From Myxococcus stipitatus (GTDB lineage: Bacteria > Myxococcota > Myxococcia > Myxococcales > Myxococcaceae): a stretch of 64,000 nucleotides of DNA. This document shows positions 42,543-51,686 of the stretch, in pieces; position 1 is the stretch's first letter, and every line of letters begins with the position of its first letter. The stretch is from the NCBI RefSeq assembly GCF_037414475.1, contig NZ_CP147913.1, forward strand, positions 8,194,501 to 8,258,500. Reading direction: 5' to 3'. The position numbers and the translations under genes are program-made. Under the pieces are notes generated by a model. The model saw only the letters and a list, made by a program, of their open reading frames with translations. It was not told the DNA's origin and did not search any database.

Positions 42543-42764
42543 TGTGCATGGCGTTGCACACCTGGCTGGCGGGGGGGCAGGCGGTTAGCCGAGAATGGGG
42601 CTCACTCCAATCCGACCGGGGTCCTCCCTGGGCGCTTTTACCATTCACTTTCCGCACGTCTCTTGCCTGATTGGTGCCAAGCGTGGGAATGGTTGCGGTT
42701 CTGCGGGAACCCCGCTGACAACCCACCTTCGGTTCATGTAGGCGGCGTCGTTTCACATCGGCAC

Positions 42765-44783
42765 ATGTACAAAGACATCAAGAGCGAGGGCCCCGCTGGG
42801 GACGCGGCCCAGATGAGCGAGAGTCTCCACTTCTGGAAGACGACCAACGGCCACTCCTATCGGGAGCTGTCGCGGGTCCGCGAAGGGCAGGGAAACATCG
42901 CGCGGGGTCAGCAGGAGCGAGTCCTGACCACCCTCATTCGCTCCGAGCAGCGCCGGTTGGACCGGTCGCTGTCCGTGCTTGAGTTTGGCTGTGGCTTTGG
43001 TCACCACGCGACCTACATCTCCCAGCTTTCCCGCGTCCGCTACCACGGGTACGACATCTCCGAGTCGATGACGGAGCCGCTCCGGCAGGAGCCTCCCGCG
43101 TCGCTGCAGCCCGTCGAGGAGCGCATCTTCTGTGGGGACGATCCGCTCGTGGCGGTGGACGGGCGCCGGTTCGACATCGTCTTCACCGTCTCCACGCTCG
43201 TGCACAACCCGAGCGAGCGCATCACCCAGCTGTTGGAGACCCTGGGGCAGTTGGTGCTTCCGGGGGGCATCCTGGTGCTGGTGGAGAGCCCGCTGATGCC
43301 CACGAGCGTGTGGGATGCCTCGAAGCACCCAGGGAGCTGGCTCCACGCCTTCGCGGACCTGCTGCCGGAGGGGTGGGACCTGCATCACGGGCCGGGGCTC
43401 GTGGATTCCCACGATGTCTACGTCCTCAAGCGCCAGGGTGGAAAGGGGCGCCGCTACTTCCAGCTCGTGGGGCCGGAGGCTCCGCGCGACGAGTCCCAGC
43501 CGCTGACGTTGGAGGCGCTGCACACGCGCGCGACGCCTCGGTTGTTGGAGTGGGCGAGCCGCGCCAGCAAGACCTTGTCGGAGCCCGCCCCGAATCTGGA
43601 AGCGCAGGTGGCGGAGCTCACCGAGCAGCTCGGGGTGGAGACCGAGCGCTTCGCGCGCCGCCAGCGGCTCCAGTCGCTGTCCGATGACCTGGCGCGCTTG
43701 CGTTCCTCGCGGGTGTCCTTCCCGGACGCGCCCGTGACGTATACGCCGCCGTCATCGCCTCCTGGCTTCATCCACAACGCGGCGTTGGATACGCGCTGGG
43801 CCTTCGACCTGCCTCAGTTCGGGCGGGTGATGCAGGTCTTCCATCAGGAGTGGCACGGCATCCGCGCGGCCTCGGGGTACCTGCCGGGGCAGAAGCTGGC
43901 GCTCACCTCCGAGCGGCCCCTGGATGAACGCGAGCTGCGCGCCGCCATCGAGCTGGTGGACCGCAGCGGCTGCCGTTCGGTCGTGATGCACGGCTACTCC
44001 AACAACGCCCATGACTTCATGGTGCTGTTGCGCCGGGCGCTGGGCTCGTCGGTGCGCATCCTCGCGCTGTGGCACGGCTCGACGGCTCAGTTCCACCACA
44101 CGTTCGAGCTGGAGAGTTTCTCGCAGCTCATTGACCTGAAGCGGCGGGGTGTCATCGACGCGTTGGCGACGGTGAAGCCGGGCATGCACCTGCTTGCACG
44201 GGAGATATTCCCCAAGACGGTGCTCAACCTGCCTCCCCGACTGTCGGCGGCGGAGCGCACTTCGCGGGTGCGTGGACTCACGCGCACCGCGCTCATCCCG
44301 ACGCCCAACGACTGGCGCAAGAACTTCTATACGAACCTCCTGGCCTGCCAGGCCTCGTCTCGTATCAGCGACATCTACGTCACGACGAACTACAGGCTGC
44401 CAGAGCCGATCAAGAGCTCTCGGCGCATCCACCACCTCTCGCGCCCCAGCCGCACCGAGATGTTCGAGCTGATTCGCCGCTGTGACATCGTCCTGAATGC
44501 CTCCCTTTCAGAGTGCCAGCCCATGACCGGGCTGGAGTCGCTTGCGCTGCGGATTCCGTGTGTCCACGGACCGCTCAGCCTGGGATCGCTGGACTCGCAT
44601 CCGTATCAGCAGCTCGCGCAGGTTGTGGGTGTGGACTCCGTGGAGGTGGTCTCCACGGCCATCGAGCGGCTCGTGTCCCTGCGCGAGCGTGCACCCGATG
44701 AACTCATGCAGATGATGGATGACTACGAGCAGGTCTTGGTCTCCAAGGCTGTCAGCGTCCTGGAGGCGTTCGTTCAATCATGA
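42765..44783 (+). CDS. Methyltransferase-glycosyltransferase fusion
   Basis: 672 residues. The N-terminal half has a class I SAM methyltransferase domain (about 15-240) with motif I V-L-E-F-G-C-G-F-G-H-H near residue 68 and post-I Y-H-G-Y-D-I-S. After a coiled linker (about 270-320) comes a GT4-like domain (about 350-665) with N-A-S-L-S-E-C-Q-P-M-T-G-L-E-S, the donor-site E-x7-E region. A terminal methyl group capped on a sugar would be a plausible chain-end mark for Wzt; this is inference. ATG 42765 starts the conserved part; the 222 bases before it hold no gene, only a weak TTGCGG-N17-TGACAA. Its stop overlaps the next start (ATGA). Confidence 0.75.
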   Translation: MYKDIKSEGPAGDAAQMSESLHFWKTTNGHSYRELSRVREGQGNIARGQQERVLTTLIRSEQRRLDRSLSVLEFGCGFGHHATYISQLSRVRYHGYDISESMTEPLRQEPPASLQPVEERIFCGDDPLVAVDGRRFDIVFTVSTLVHNPSERITQLLETLGQLVLPGGILVLVESPLMPTSVWDASKHPGSWLHAFADLLPEGWDLHHGPGLVDSHDVYVLKRQGGKGRRYFQLVGPEAPRDESQPLTLEALHTRATPRLLEWASRASKTLSEPAPNLEAQVAELTEQLGVETERFARRQRLQSLSDDLARLRSSRVSFPDAPVTYTPPSSPPGFIHNAALDTRWAFDLPQFGRVMQVFHQEWHGIRAASGYLPGQKLALTSERPLDERELRAAIELVDRSGCRSVVMHGYSNNAHDFMVLLRRALGSSVRILALWHGSTAQFHHTFELESFSQLIDLKRRGVIDALATVKPGMHLLAREIFPKTVLNLPPRLSAAERTSRVRGLTRTALIPTPNDWRKNFYTNLLACQASSRISDIYVTTNYRLPEPIKSSRRIHHLSRPSRTEMFELIRRCDIVLNASLSECQPMTGLESLALRIPCVHGPLSLGSLDSHPYQQLAQVVGVDSVEVVSTAIERLVSLRERAPDELMQMMDDYEQVLVSKAVSVLEAFVQS

Positions 44784-47083
44784 GCCCTCGCCGCGTCTGC
44801 CTTGTCTCGGATGAGCTCTACCCCTTCACCGCGGGGGGAATTGGCCGCATCCTTCACAACCTCATCGAGGAGACACTGCGCCGCGATCAAGGCGTGGAGA
44901 TGCACGTGCTCCTGCCGTCCTACGTGACGGTACGTCCGCTCGAGGTGGAGCGATATTTCCACGGCAAGGTGAAGGCCCATGTCGCCAAGGCCCGTTCGGA
45001 TTGGGACCTGAGCTTCGACGAGGGTGGCACGTATCCACCTTCGGCGGCTTTCACGGACACCTCCTGCCACGCACAGTCCATGGAGTTGCTCCTCCAACTG
45101 CGCCGGTTGGAGGCAGAGGGGACTCACTTCGATGTCATCGAGTTCCCGGACTACCGAGGATGGGCGTTCTGCGCCATCCAAGAGAAGCTCCTGGGCTGTG
45201 GATTGGTGGACAGTGAGATCGTGGTGCGGCTGCATTCGACGGCGGGCATCCTGGCTCCGTTCGAGCGGCAGGTCCTGACGAAGGAGGGACTCGGCTGCTT
45301 TGAGTTCGAGCGCAAGGCGCTGCGGGATGCCGACCTCGTCGTCGCTCACATCCCGGGCATCGCCGAGTTCAACCGCTCCTACTACGGCTTTCCGAAGACG
45401 TGGCTGGACAAGGTCGTTCAAGAGTTTCCGCCCGTGGCCCCCAAGCCGGAGATGGTGCCGCTGCGGGGGGAGGGCGAGCAGGACCTGCTCTTCGTCACGA
45501 AGATCCAGCCGTTCAAGCGCACGGACTTGTTCGTCCGGGGCGCGGCCACCTTCATGCGTGCCTGCCCGGAGTACCGGGGCAACGCGGTGCTGGCCTGCCA
45601 CACGGCGAATTCAGTCTATCTCGCCTACATCCAGTCCCTGATTCCGGAGGACCTGCGCCCGCGCTTCATCTTCTCGGGACCAAGCAAGGACCGCGACGCG
45701 TTGATGCGGCAGGGCATCGTCGTCATTCCTTCGGACTACGAGTCGCTCAACCTCACGGCCTATGAAGCCTCCGCGGCGGGGGCGACGCTGGTGCTCAATG
45801 GGGCCTGTATCGCCTTCGGGCAGGGCACTCCGTTCGCCGATGGGGTGAACTGCCACAAGTTCGACGGCAGCGTCGAAGGGCTCGCGAGCGCGCTGGAGCG
45901 CGCGTGGCGCTCCCCGGCGCTTCGTCCCGTGGAGTGGACGGCGGACGTTCCGTACTGGGAGATGGAGCGGAAGAAGTCCGCGCCGGTGGTCCGCGCCAAG
46001 GCCTCGGCCCGGCCTCGCGTCAGTGTCCTCGTCACCAATTTCAACCTGGGCCGCTTCTTGCCGGAGACGCTGGCGAGCATCGCGGACAGCGACTACCCGG
46101 AGATTGAAGTCATCGTCGTGGACGATGCCTCGACGAGCGCGTTCGACCACGAAGTGCTGGCTCGCATCGAGGAGGATGCCAACGCCGGCATCAGCGGCGT
46201 GAAGCTCATCCGCAACCCTGCGAACCGGGGCCTGCCCGCCTCGCGCAACATCGGCCTGCGCGCGGCCACGGGGGATTACGTCCTGCCGTTGGACGCGGAC
46301 GACTGCATCAGTCCCACCTTCATCCGCATGGCGGTGGAGGCGCTGGAGCGTCACCGGGAGTTCGACGTGGTGGTTCCGTCGACCGGGTACTTCGACTCCG
46401 ACGAGGGGCGTTCCCAGCGGCGCTTCATCGACTACGCGCTCTTCATCGGGGACTGTCCGTCGCTGGGCATGGTGGCCAATCGGCTGTCATGCGCCACGTC
46501 GCTCATGCGGCGGTCCCTGTTCGACACCTTCCGCTACAACGAGCAGCTGACGAGCTACGAGGACTGGGACCTCTACCTGCGCCTGTCGCACGCGGGGCAC
46601 CGCTTCCTCGTCACCAACGCACTGCACTTCCACTATCGGCGGCGCAAGGGGTCGATGATTTCCGGCGTCAACCCGCGCCGGCATGAAGAACTGCTGTTCC
46701 AGCTCCACCAGGGACTTCGCCGCCCGCTTCCCGAGGGAATCCAACTGGCGGCCTTCCTGCTACTGGCGGCGGCCCCTGAGGTACCTCGCTCGCCCCCGCC
46801 CGAGCAGCCCTTGGTGGCGTCGATTGCCGGCGCCGTCGCGGAGGTGCCCCTGCGCTACAACGTGGTGGACACGCTCAACTCCACGCTCAAGCGCATGCCC
46901 GCGGTGCACGGTCTCATCAAGCGCGCCGTCAGCAGCCTGGCGCCAGAGGGCGCGGAGGCACGCCCCACGCGCTATGCCTTGGTGGATCTGGTCAACCGGA
47001 CGCTCAAGTCGGTGCCCGCCGTCCACCCTTGGGTGAAGCAGGTGGTGAAGACCACCCGGAAGTGGAGCAACCCGAGGCGTTGA
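44780..47083 (+). CDS. Bifunctional glycosyltransferase, GT4 then GT2
   Basis: 767 residues. The first half is GT4: G-G-I-G-R-I at residues 13-18 is the acceptor loop and E-A-S-A-A-G near 330 lies in the donor site. The second half (about 410-640) is GT2 family A: V-S-V-L-V-T-N-F-N, V-V-D-D-A-S-T, L-D-A-D-D-C-I. Two copies of a 26-residue C-terminal motif, R-Y-x-[VL]-V-D-x-x-N-x-T-L-K-x-x-P-A-V-H, lie at about 692-717 and 731-756. It should add two different sugars in turn. It converges on a second GT4-GT2 gene that has one copy of the same motif. Confidence 0.82.
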   Translation: MSPRRVCLVSDELYPFTAGGIGRILHNLIEETLRRDQGVEMHVLLPSYVTVRPLEVERYFHGKVKAHVAKARSDWDLSFDEGGTYPPSAAFTDTSCHAQSMELLLQLRRLEAEGTHFDVIEFPDYRGWAFCAIQEKLLGCGLVDSEIVVRLHSTAGILAPFERQVLTKEGLGCFEFERKALRDADLVVAHIPGIAEFNRSYYGFPKTWLDKVVQEFPPVAPKPEMVPLRGEGEQDLLFVTKIQPFKRTDLFVRGAATFMRACPEYRGNAVLACHTANSVYLAYIQSLIPEDLRPRFIFSGPSKDRDALMRQGIVVIPSDYESLNLTAYEASAAGATLVLNGACIAFGQGTPFADGVNCHKFDGSVEGLASALERAWRSPALRPVEWTADVPYWEMERKKSAPVVRAKASARPRVSVLVTNFNLGRFLPETLASIADSDYPEIEVIVVDDASTSAFDHEVLARIEEDANAGISGVKLIRNPANRGLPASRNIGLRAATGDYVLPLDADDCISPTFIRMAVEALERHREFDVVVPSTGYFDSDEGRSQRRFIDYALFIGDCPSLGMVANRLSCATSLMRRSLFDTFRYNEQLTSYEDWDLYLRLSHAGHRFLVTNALHFHYRRRKGSMISGVNPRRHEELLFQLHQGLRRPLPEGIQLAAFLLLAAAPEVPRSPPPEQPLVASIAGAVAEVPLRYNVVDTLNSTLKRMPAVHGLIKRAVSSLAPEGAEARPTRYALVDLVNRTLKSVPAVHPWVKQVVKTTRKWSNPRR

Positions 47084-47103
47084 GCCGCGCTGGGCACCCC
47101 GGA

Positions 47104-47122
47104 CCCCGGCTTAGCGCCGGGG
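47104..47122. terminator. Hairpin between convergent glycosyltransferase genes
   Basis: CCCCGGC-ttagc-GCCGGGG, a perfect 7-bp stem; the loop holds the stop codon of the minus-strand gene. No T-run, so a weak bidirectional terminator at best. Confidence 0.4.
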
Positions 47123-49282
47123 CGGGGCCTTGCGGCGCAGCCGGTCCGCGAGCTGATGGCGCAGGGGACGCGGGTCGTCCTCCGCGCCCAGCACGCGAGT
47201 GGCCGCGCCACGCAGCGCGTGGTGGACGAAGTCGAAGCGCTTGAGTGTGCCGTTGACCCGGTCGACGACCCGGTTGAGCAGGGGCGGGGGAACGGCCGCG
47301 GCGGCCTGGGCGAGGAGCCGAAGCTCGTTCCTGCGTGCTTCGCCCCGGTGGATGCGGAGTGCCCGCTCCGGATTCGACGCGAGGCGTGGGTGCTTCTGGT
47401 TCAGCCGGGCTAGCAGTGCGTCTCGTTCGGAGACCAGCGACGTGCGCGTCATGGAGTCGTGTCGCACGCGGTAGTGGAACAAGGGCTCGGGGATGACGGA
47501 GCCTTCCAGTCCCCGCTCCGCGAGCGAGCAGAAGACGTCCCAGTCCTCGTAGCCCATGAACCACTCGTCATAGCCGCCGAGGTCCAAGAGGACGCGGCGC
47601 TCCATCAGCGCGGTGCAGGTCGAGGCCACGTTGGCCACCCACAGCGCGTCCCGTTCCATCCCCCAAGGGACGAAGCCACCCGTCATCCGGGCCGGGTCAT
47701 CGACGAAGTAGCTCACCAGGGACGTGGCGTAGCCGAGCCCCGGCGTGCCCTCCATCACCGTGACGGTCTTCTCCAAAAACGTGGGCGAGATGAGGTCGTC
47801 CGGGTCCAGCGGGAGGACGTAGTGCCCTCGCGCGTGGCGAAGGCCCGTGTTGCGCGCCGCGCTCAGTCCTCCGTTGCGCTGACGGATGATCCGGAGGTCG
47901 GGGGCCTGGACACGTTCGAGCAGTTCAATGCTCTCCGCTTCAGTGGAGCCGTCATCGACGAGGACAATCTCGTAGTCGGTGAAGGTCTGCGCGCGGATGG
48001 AGCGCAGCGTCTCCGGCAGATAGCTCCCCATGTTGTAGTAGGGGACCAGCACGGAGATGCGCGGCGTGTCGGAGCGCGGCCTGGGCTTGGGGAGCGCGTG
48101 GTTCCGGACGTGTGAGACGGAGGCCACGGCGTCCTCCACTTGCTTCACGACGCTCGCGGGCGCGCAGCGGGCGGCGATTCGCGCGGGGGCCTCGATGCGG
48201 ACCTGCTCACGCAAGGCGATGTCGCTCAGTGCCTTCTCGAGAGTCTCGGCCAGGTGGGGCACATCTCCCGCGCGGAAGAGCAGCCCACTGCGAGGCACCT
48301 CGATGAACTCCGCGAGGCCGCCGCTGTCGCTGGCCACGACAAGCGCTCCGACTGACATGGCTTCAAGACAGATGTCGGGCGCGTTGTCCCAGAGCGAGGG
48401 GATGCAGACGACGGTGGCGCCCGCGATGGCCGCGGTGTGCTCGGAAGGGGGCTCGAAGTGGATGCGCTCGCGCCAGGCGGGCGCGATGCGGCGCTCCAGC
48501 CAGGCGCGCATGGAGCGTCCCGAGGGCCCCGTCTGGGTGTCGGCACCGATGAGCTGGAGCTCCGCGTCGACCCCTTTCTCGAACAGGTCCTGCATGGCGT
48601 CCACGAGCAGGTGGACACCCTTGCGGTGCTCGAGGTCGCCCACGTACAGCACCCGTGCGCGGTCAGAGGTCGCGCGGGGTGAAGGAGCAGACGGGAAGGG
48701 CGGTGGGATGACGACACCCGGGCGCTCCAGGTTCAGCCGGGTGCTCACCTTGTCGAGGAGCGCGCGTGTCGAGGAGAGGACGAGGTCCGCCTCTTGGATG
48801 GAGCCATCCTCCATGTACTGTTGCTGGGCCGCGTTCAGGTCCAGCGTCGAGACGCGATTGAGCTCCTGGATGTCGCGCGAGGGCGTGTGCAGCCGCACGG
48901 CGAGCACCGCCGAAGCGAAGTGCCCCAGCGTGCGCCGGGCCCGCAGCGCGAAATAGCCCTCGAACTCGAACTCGGGGAACTCGATGTAGTCGAAGGCGTG
49001 ACGTGCATGCAGTTCCTGCAGGCACTGATACGCATCCATGGCGTGTCGCGGCGGCGGGAAGGGAAAGGCCCCCGCGAAGGCGAAATCCATCTCCGAGTGG
49101 ATGGCGTGGACGCGGATGCCAGGCAGGTCGCGCTCGGCGTGCTCCAGGCCCGCCTGAGGCGCGGTGAGGAGATGCACCTCATGGCCCGCATCGGCGAATG
49201 CTCGGGCCATCCTCGTCACGTATGCGCCGATGTCACCGCCGCTATAGGGAGAGAGCTTTCGAGAGACCAGGCAGATGCGCAC
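47111..49282 (-). CDS. Bifunctional glycosyltransferase, GT4 then GT2
   Basis: 723 residues from GTG 49282. GT4 part (about 1-400): S-G-G-D-I-G-A near 14, Y-V-G-D-L-E-H-R-K-G near 220 and P-S-L-W-D-N-A-P-D-I-C-L-E-A-M near 310, all typical. GT2 part (about 425-640): V-L-V-P-Y-Y-N, V-D-D-G-S-T, L-D-P-D-D-L and a G-Y-E-D-W-D segment. One copy of the V-V-D-x-V-N-x-T-L-K-R-x-x-x-V-H motif lies at about 672-697. Its architecture mirrors the plus-strand neighbour at 44780 although the sequence is only distantly similar. Confidence 0.82.
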   Translation of the reverse strand: MRICLVSRKLSPYSGGDIGAYVTRMARAFADAGHEVHLLTAPQAGLEHAERDLPGIRVHAIHSEMDFAFAGAFPFPPPRHAMDAYQCLQELHARHAFDYIEFPEFEFEGYFALRARRTLGHFASAVLAVRLHTPSRDIQELNRVSTLDLNAAQQQYMEDGSIQEADLVLSSTRALLDKVSTRLNLERPGVVIPPPFPSAPSPRATSDRARVLYVGDLEHRKGVHLLVDAMQDLFEKGVDAELQLIGADTQTGPSGRSMRAWLERRIAPAWRERIHFEPPSEHTAAIAGATVVCIPSLWDNAPDICLEAMSVGALVVASDSGGLAEFIEVPRSGLLFRAGDVPHLAETLEKALSDIALREQVRIEAPARIAARCAPASVVKQVEDAVASVSHVRNHALPKPRPRSDTPRISVLVPYYNMGSYLPETLRSIRAQTFTDYEIVLVDDGSTEAESIELLERVQAPDLRIIRQRNGGLSAARNTGLRHARGHYVLPLDPDDLISPTFLEKTVTVMEGTPGLGYATSLVSYFVDDPARMTGGFVPWGMERDALWVANVASTCTALMERRVLLDLGGYDEWFMGYEDWDVFCSLAERGLEGSVIPEPLFHYRVRHDSMTRTSLVSERDALLARLNQKHPRLASNPERALRIHRGEARRNELRLLAQAAAAVPPPLLNRVVDRVNGTLKRFDFVHHALRGAATRVLGAEDDPRPLRHQLADRLRRKAPPRR

Positions 49283-49303
49283 GGAGACCTCGTTGGCGGG
49301 AGG

Positions 49304-49963
49304 CTAGCGCCGGCCAGAGCGGCGTCGGGAGGTTCCGCCCACGGGCCCGCGCGGGGGCCCTTGCGGTCCGGTGTCCGCGCCAGGCCGTGGGGCCGCGGCG
49401 CGTTCTGTCTGGGGAACTTCGAGGGTGGAGGGAGATGAAGGCGCTACCGCGTTGGGGCTCGCGCTCGTGGATGCACGCGGGAGCGCGGCTTCGGTGTCGG
49501 TGGCCTCATGGGAACCACGTGCCCGGGCCGCCTCTTCCATCCGCGCGAGCCTCCGCTCGACGTCCTGTCTCCAGGTGGCGTGCGTGCGTGCGTGCTCGCG
49601 CTGCACGTCGTGGATGGTGGCGAGCGCATCGAGGATGGACTCGTTGAACTCCACCTGCTTGCGCAGCGCCTCGTTGATGAACGGCTGGAAGAGCAGCCGG
49701 AACGCACGCTTCGCGAGCACCAGCGCGGGGCCCGAGATGCCGCCCCGGTGGGACGTCACCGGTCCGGCATAGCGGCTGTCCATCTTCCCTCGCGCCTCCA
49801 GGAGCAGCGTGGGCCAGGGCGCGGGTGTCGCCTGTTGGGCGGAGGACTCCAGCGCGCGGCGCAGGGACTCGCGTGTCTCGGCGGAGACCTCTGGCAGCTT
49901 CTCGGTTTCCCTCGCCACGGCTTCGGCCGAGGGAGCATCGGTCAACAAATCCTCAGCGCGCAC
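49304..49963 (-). CDS. Small coiled-coil protein with the S-H-R-G-G accessory motif
   Basis: 219 residues from GTG 49963, with GGGAGGGG just upstream. No catalytic motif. Residues 68-115 read S-H-R-G-G-x-x-G then V-L-A-K-R, a hydrophobic amphipathic stretch, L-R-K-Q-V-E-F-N and a helix, the same motif as in the WbgA N-terminus. A coiled coil (about 115-150) and a Pro/Ala/Ser-rich tail follow. It lies between two glycosyltransferases, overlaps the end of the upstream one by 11 bases, and may dock the enzymes to the membrane or to each other. No known family is claimed. Confidence 0.7.
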   Translation of the reverse strand: MRAEDLLTDAPSAEAVARETEKLPEVSAETRESLRRALESSAQQATPAPWPTLLLEARGKMDSRYAGPVTSHRGGISGPALVLAKRAFRLLFQPFINEALRKQVEFNESILDALATIHDVQREHARTHATWRQDVERRLARMEEAARARGSHEATDTEAALPRASTSASPNAVAPSSPSTLEVPQTERAAAPRPGADTGPQGPPRGPVGGTSRRRSGRR

Positions 49964-51566
49964 GCAACCCCTCCCACAGCGTCGTGATGGCGGCCTCGGG
50001 GGCCGTGGGCTCCATCATCACCAAACGGTCCTTCAAATGGCTCCGCGCGGACTCCAGGGTCGTGGAGGCTTGCCCCGCCACATGCACCCCCCACGCTCTG
50101 GCCCCCACGTACGGCAGCACCGCCTGTGCGCTGAGCGTGTCCACTCCCACCAGCACCACGGGCGCCGCCGAGACGCGCACGGCCGTCTCCATCGATGACG
50201 AGCCGGGCAGGACCGCGCTCGTGCGGCTCGCGGGTTGGTCCGGCGTGAAGTGCCACACGGACACGCCATCCACCTGCTGCCCGCGCAGCTCCATCGAAGC
50301 GGGTTCCCCTCGGGGCCTCAAGGCGAGGACCCTCGCCCCCGGCAACCGCTCCGCCAACCGCCGGGTCAGTCGCGAGGATGCATCCTCGGGATGCATGGTG
50401 TACCCCGGGCACACCAGGTCGATGGTGGCGGGGACTGCTTGGGCGGTGACCTCGCTGGGGCGCGAGGTGAGCAGGTCATCCAGCGCCTCGCGGACCTGCG
50501 TGGCCACGAACTCCTGCGACAGCGCACCCAGCCGGGCCCTCTGCGCCTCGAGCACCTGGGCTCGCAGCGTGGGATTGCGGTCCATGACGGCGAGCAGCTG
50601 CGCCACATCGGCCGGGTCATCCGAGAGCGTGGTGAGCCCCGCGCCGCCCATCGTCTCAGGAACGGCCGCCGCGCCGTACGCGACCACCGGCACGTTGCGG
50701 TACATGCCCTCCAGCAAGGGCACGCCAAACCCTTCATGCCGGCTCATGGAGAGGTAGGCCGACGCCGTCGCGAAGCACGCGGAGAGCTGCGCCGGACTCA
50801 CCCGGCCCATGAACACGACGCGCTCGATGCCGAGGACATCCTTGAGCCCGTGCAGATACGCGCCATAGGCGCTGTCCCGGTGAAGGTAGCCCGCGATGAT
50901 GAGCCGGCTGCGCGGCTGATAGAGCCGCTGGTACGCGGCGAAGACGCGCAGCACATCATCCACCTTCTTGCTGGGCACCGCCCGTCCCACGAAGAGGATG
51001 TTGGAGTATCCATCGCTCAGCTCCGCCTGGAGCGCGGGGTCCGGAGGTGTGTCGAACCCGGTCCAGTCGATGGCGAAGGGCATCGTCACCACGGAGCGAT
51101 AGCCCGCGGCCACCAGCTCCTCGGCGCTGAACTTCGAATAGGTGAAGGCCCGCTCGATGTGCGGACGCAGCTCCAGCAGCTCGTCCCGGGCCGCGTCGCA
51201 CGCGGCCGCCACCTTGCGCTCGAACCCCTCGAACAGCCGGGCGGGCGTCACGTTCTGGTAGATGAGGGCCTTGCGGCCAGGCGCCCGAGCGATGAGCGGC
51301 ACGAGCCGCGACTGGAAGCTGTGCTGGATGAGCAGCACGGTGTCCGGGCGGGCTTGCTTCTCGTACTCGCGCACGTGCCGGACCTGGTTCTTGCACGCGT
51401 CATCCCAGTCCTCGGCGAAGATGTCGGACGTGTAGCCCCATTGGCGCAGGAGCCCCTGGAGGTAGCGCGCCTGGTTGCCCACCCCGTCTCCCCACGCGAG
51501 TCGTGGCACGAGCTGGTGGACTTCCCGGGGAGTCGACGTCGAAGGGCTGCGGAGGCTCTCTTTCAC
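49953..51566 (-). CDS. GT4-family glycosyltransferase with C-terminal extension
   Basis: 537 residues from GTG 51566. The N-terminal 370 residues are GT4: G-D-G-V-G-N-Q-A near residue 28, I-L-F-V-G-R-A-V-P-S-K-K near 190, and S-R-H-E-G-F-G-V-P-L-L-E near 275. The last 150 residues look like a second, degenerate GT-B N-terminal half (V-C-P-G-Y-T-M then R-L-A-E-R-L-P-G). The frame is open far upstream, but the GTG follows a TTGTGT-N17-TAAGGG promoter and opens the conserved part. First of three minus-strand genes, divergent from rfbB. Confidence 0.78.
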   Translation of the reverse strand: MKESLRSPSTSTPREVHQLVPRLAWGDGVGNQARYLQGLLRQWGYTSDIFAEDWDDACKNQVRHVREYEKQARPDTVLLIQHSFQSRLVPLIARAPGRKALIYQNVTPARLFEGFERKVAAACDAARDELLELRPHIERAFTYSKFSAEELVAAGYRSVVTMPFAIDWTGFDTPPDPALQAELSDGYSNILFVGRAVPSKKVDDVLRVFAAYQRLYQPRSRLIIAGYLHRDSAYGAYLHGLKDVLGIERVVFMGRVSPAQLSACFATASAYLSMSRHEGFGVPLLEGMYRNVPVVAYGAAAVPETMGGAGLTTLSDDPADVAQLLAVMDRNPTLRAQVLEAQRARLGALSQEFVATQVREALDDLLTSRPSEVTAQAVPATIDLVCPGYTMHPEDASSRLTRRLAERLPGARVLALRPRGEPASMELRGQQVDGVSVWHFTPDQPASRTSAVLPGSSSMETAVRVSAAPVVLVGVDTLSAQAVLPYVGARAWGVHVAGQASTTLESARSHLKDRLVMMEPTAPEAAITTLWEGLRAR

Positions 51567-51574
51567 GCCCGGTT

Positions 51575-51603
51575 CCCTTAGCGCCGCGGGGGGGCGTACA
51601 CAA
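51575..51603 (-). promoter_or_regulatory. Promoter of the minus-strand glycosyltransferase operon
   Basis: TTGTGT (51603-51598), 17 bases, TAAGGG (51580-51575) on the minus strand. Start expected near 51568, two bases before the GTG. Same TAAGG -10 form and short leader as the nadB promoter. Confidence 0.45.
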
Positions 51604-51623
51604 GCCTGGGCGTCCCGAGCGCC

Positions 51624-51652
51624 TTGACCGTCGCCACCCCCTCCGATACGCA
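51624..51652 (+). promoter_or_regulatory. Promoter candidate for rfbBDAC
   Basis: TTGACC (51624-51629), 17 bases, TACGCA (51647-51652). Good -35, weak -10. It supports the downstream rfbB start at 51687 over a TTG start at 51624. Confidence 0.4.
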
Positions 51653-51686
51653 GGCACACTCTCCGAGCTCTCGAGGCCCGCGACAC

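Noticed and set aside
42680-42720. Possible sigma-54 promoter before the methyltransferase fusion (GTGGGAATGGTTGC)
   Set aside because: The GG and GC elements are two bases too close for a -24/-12 promoter.
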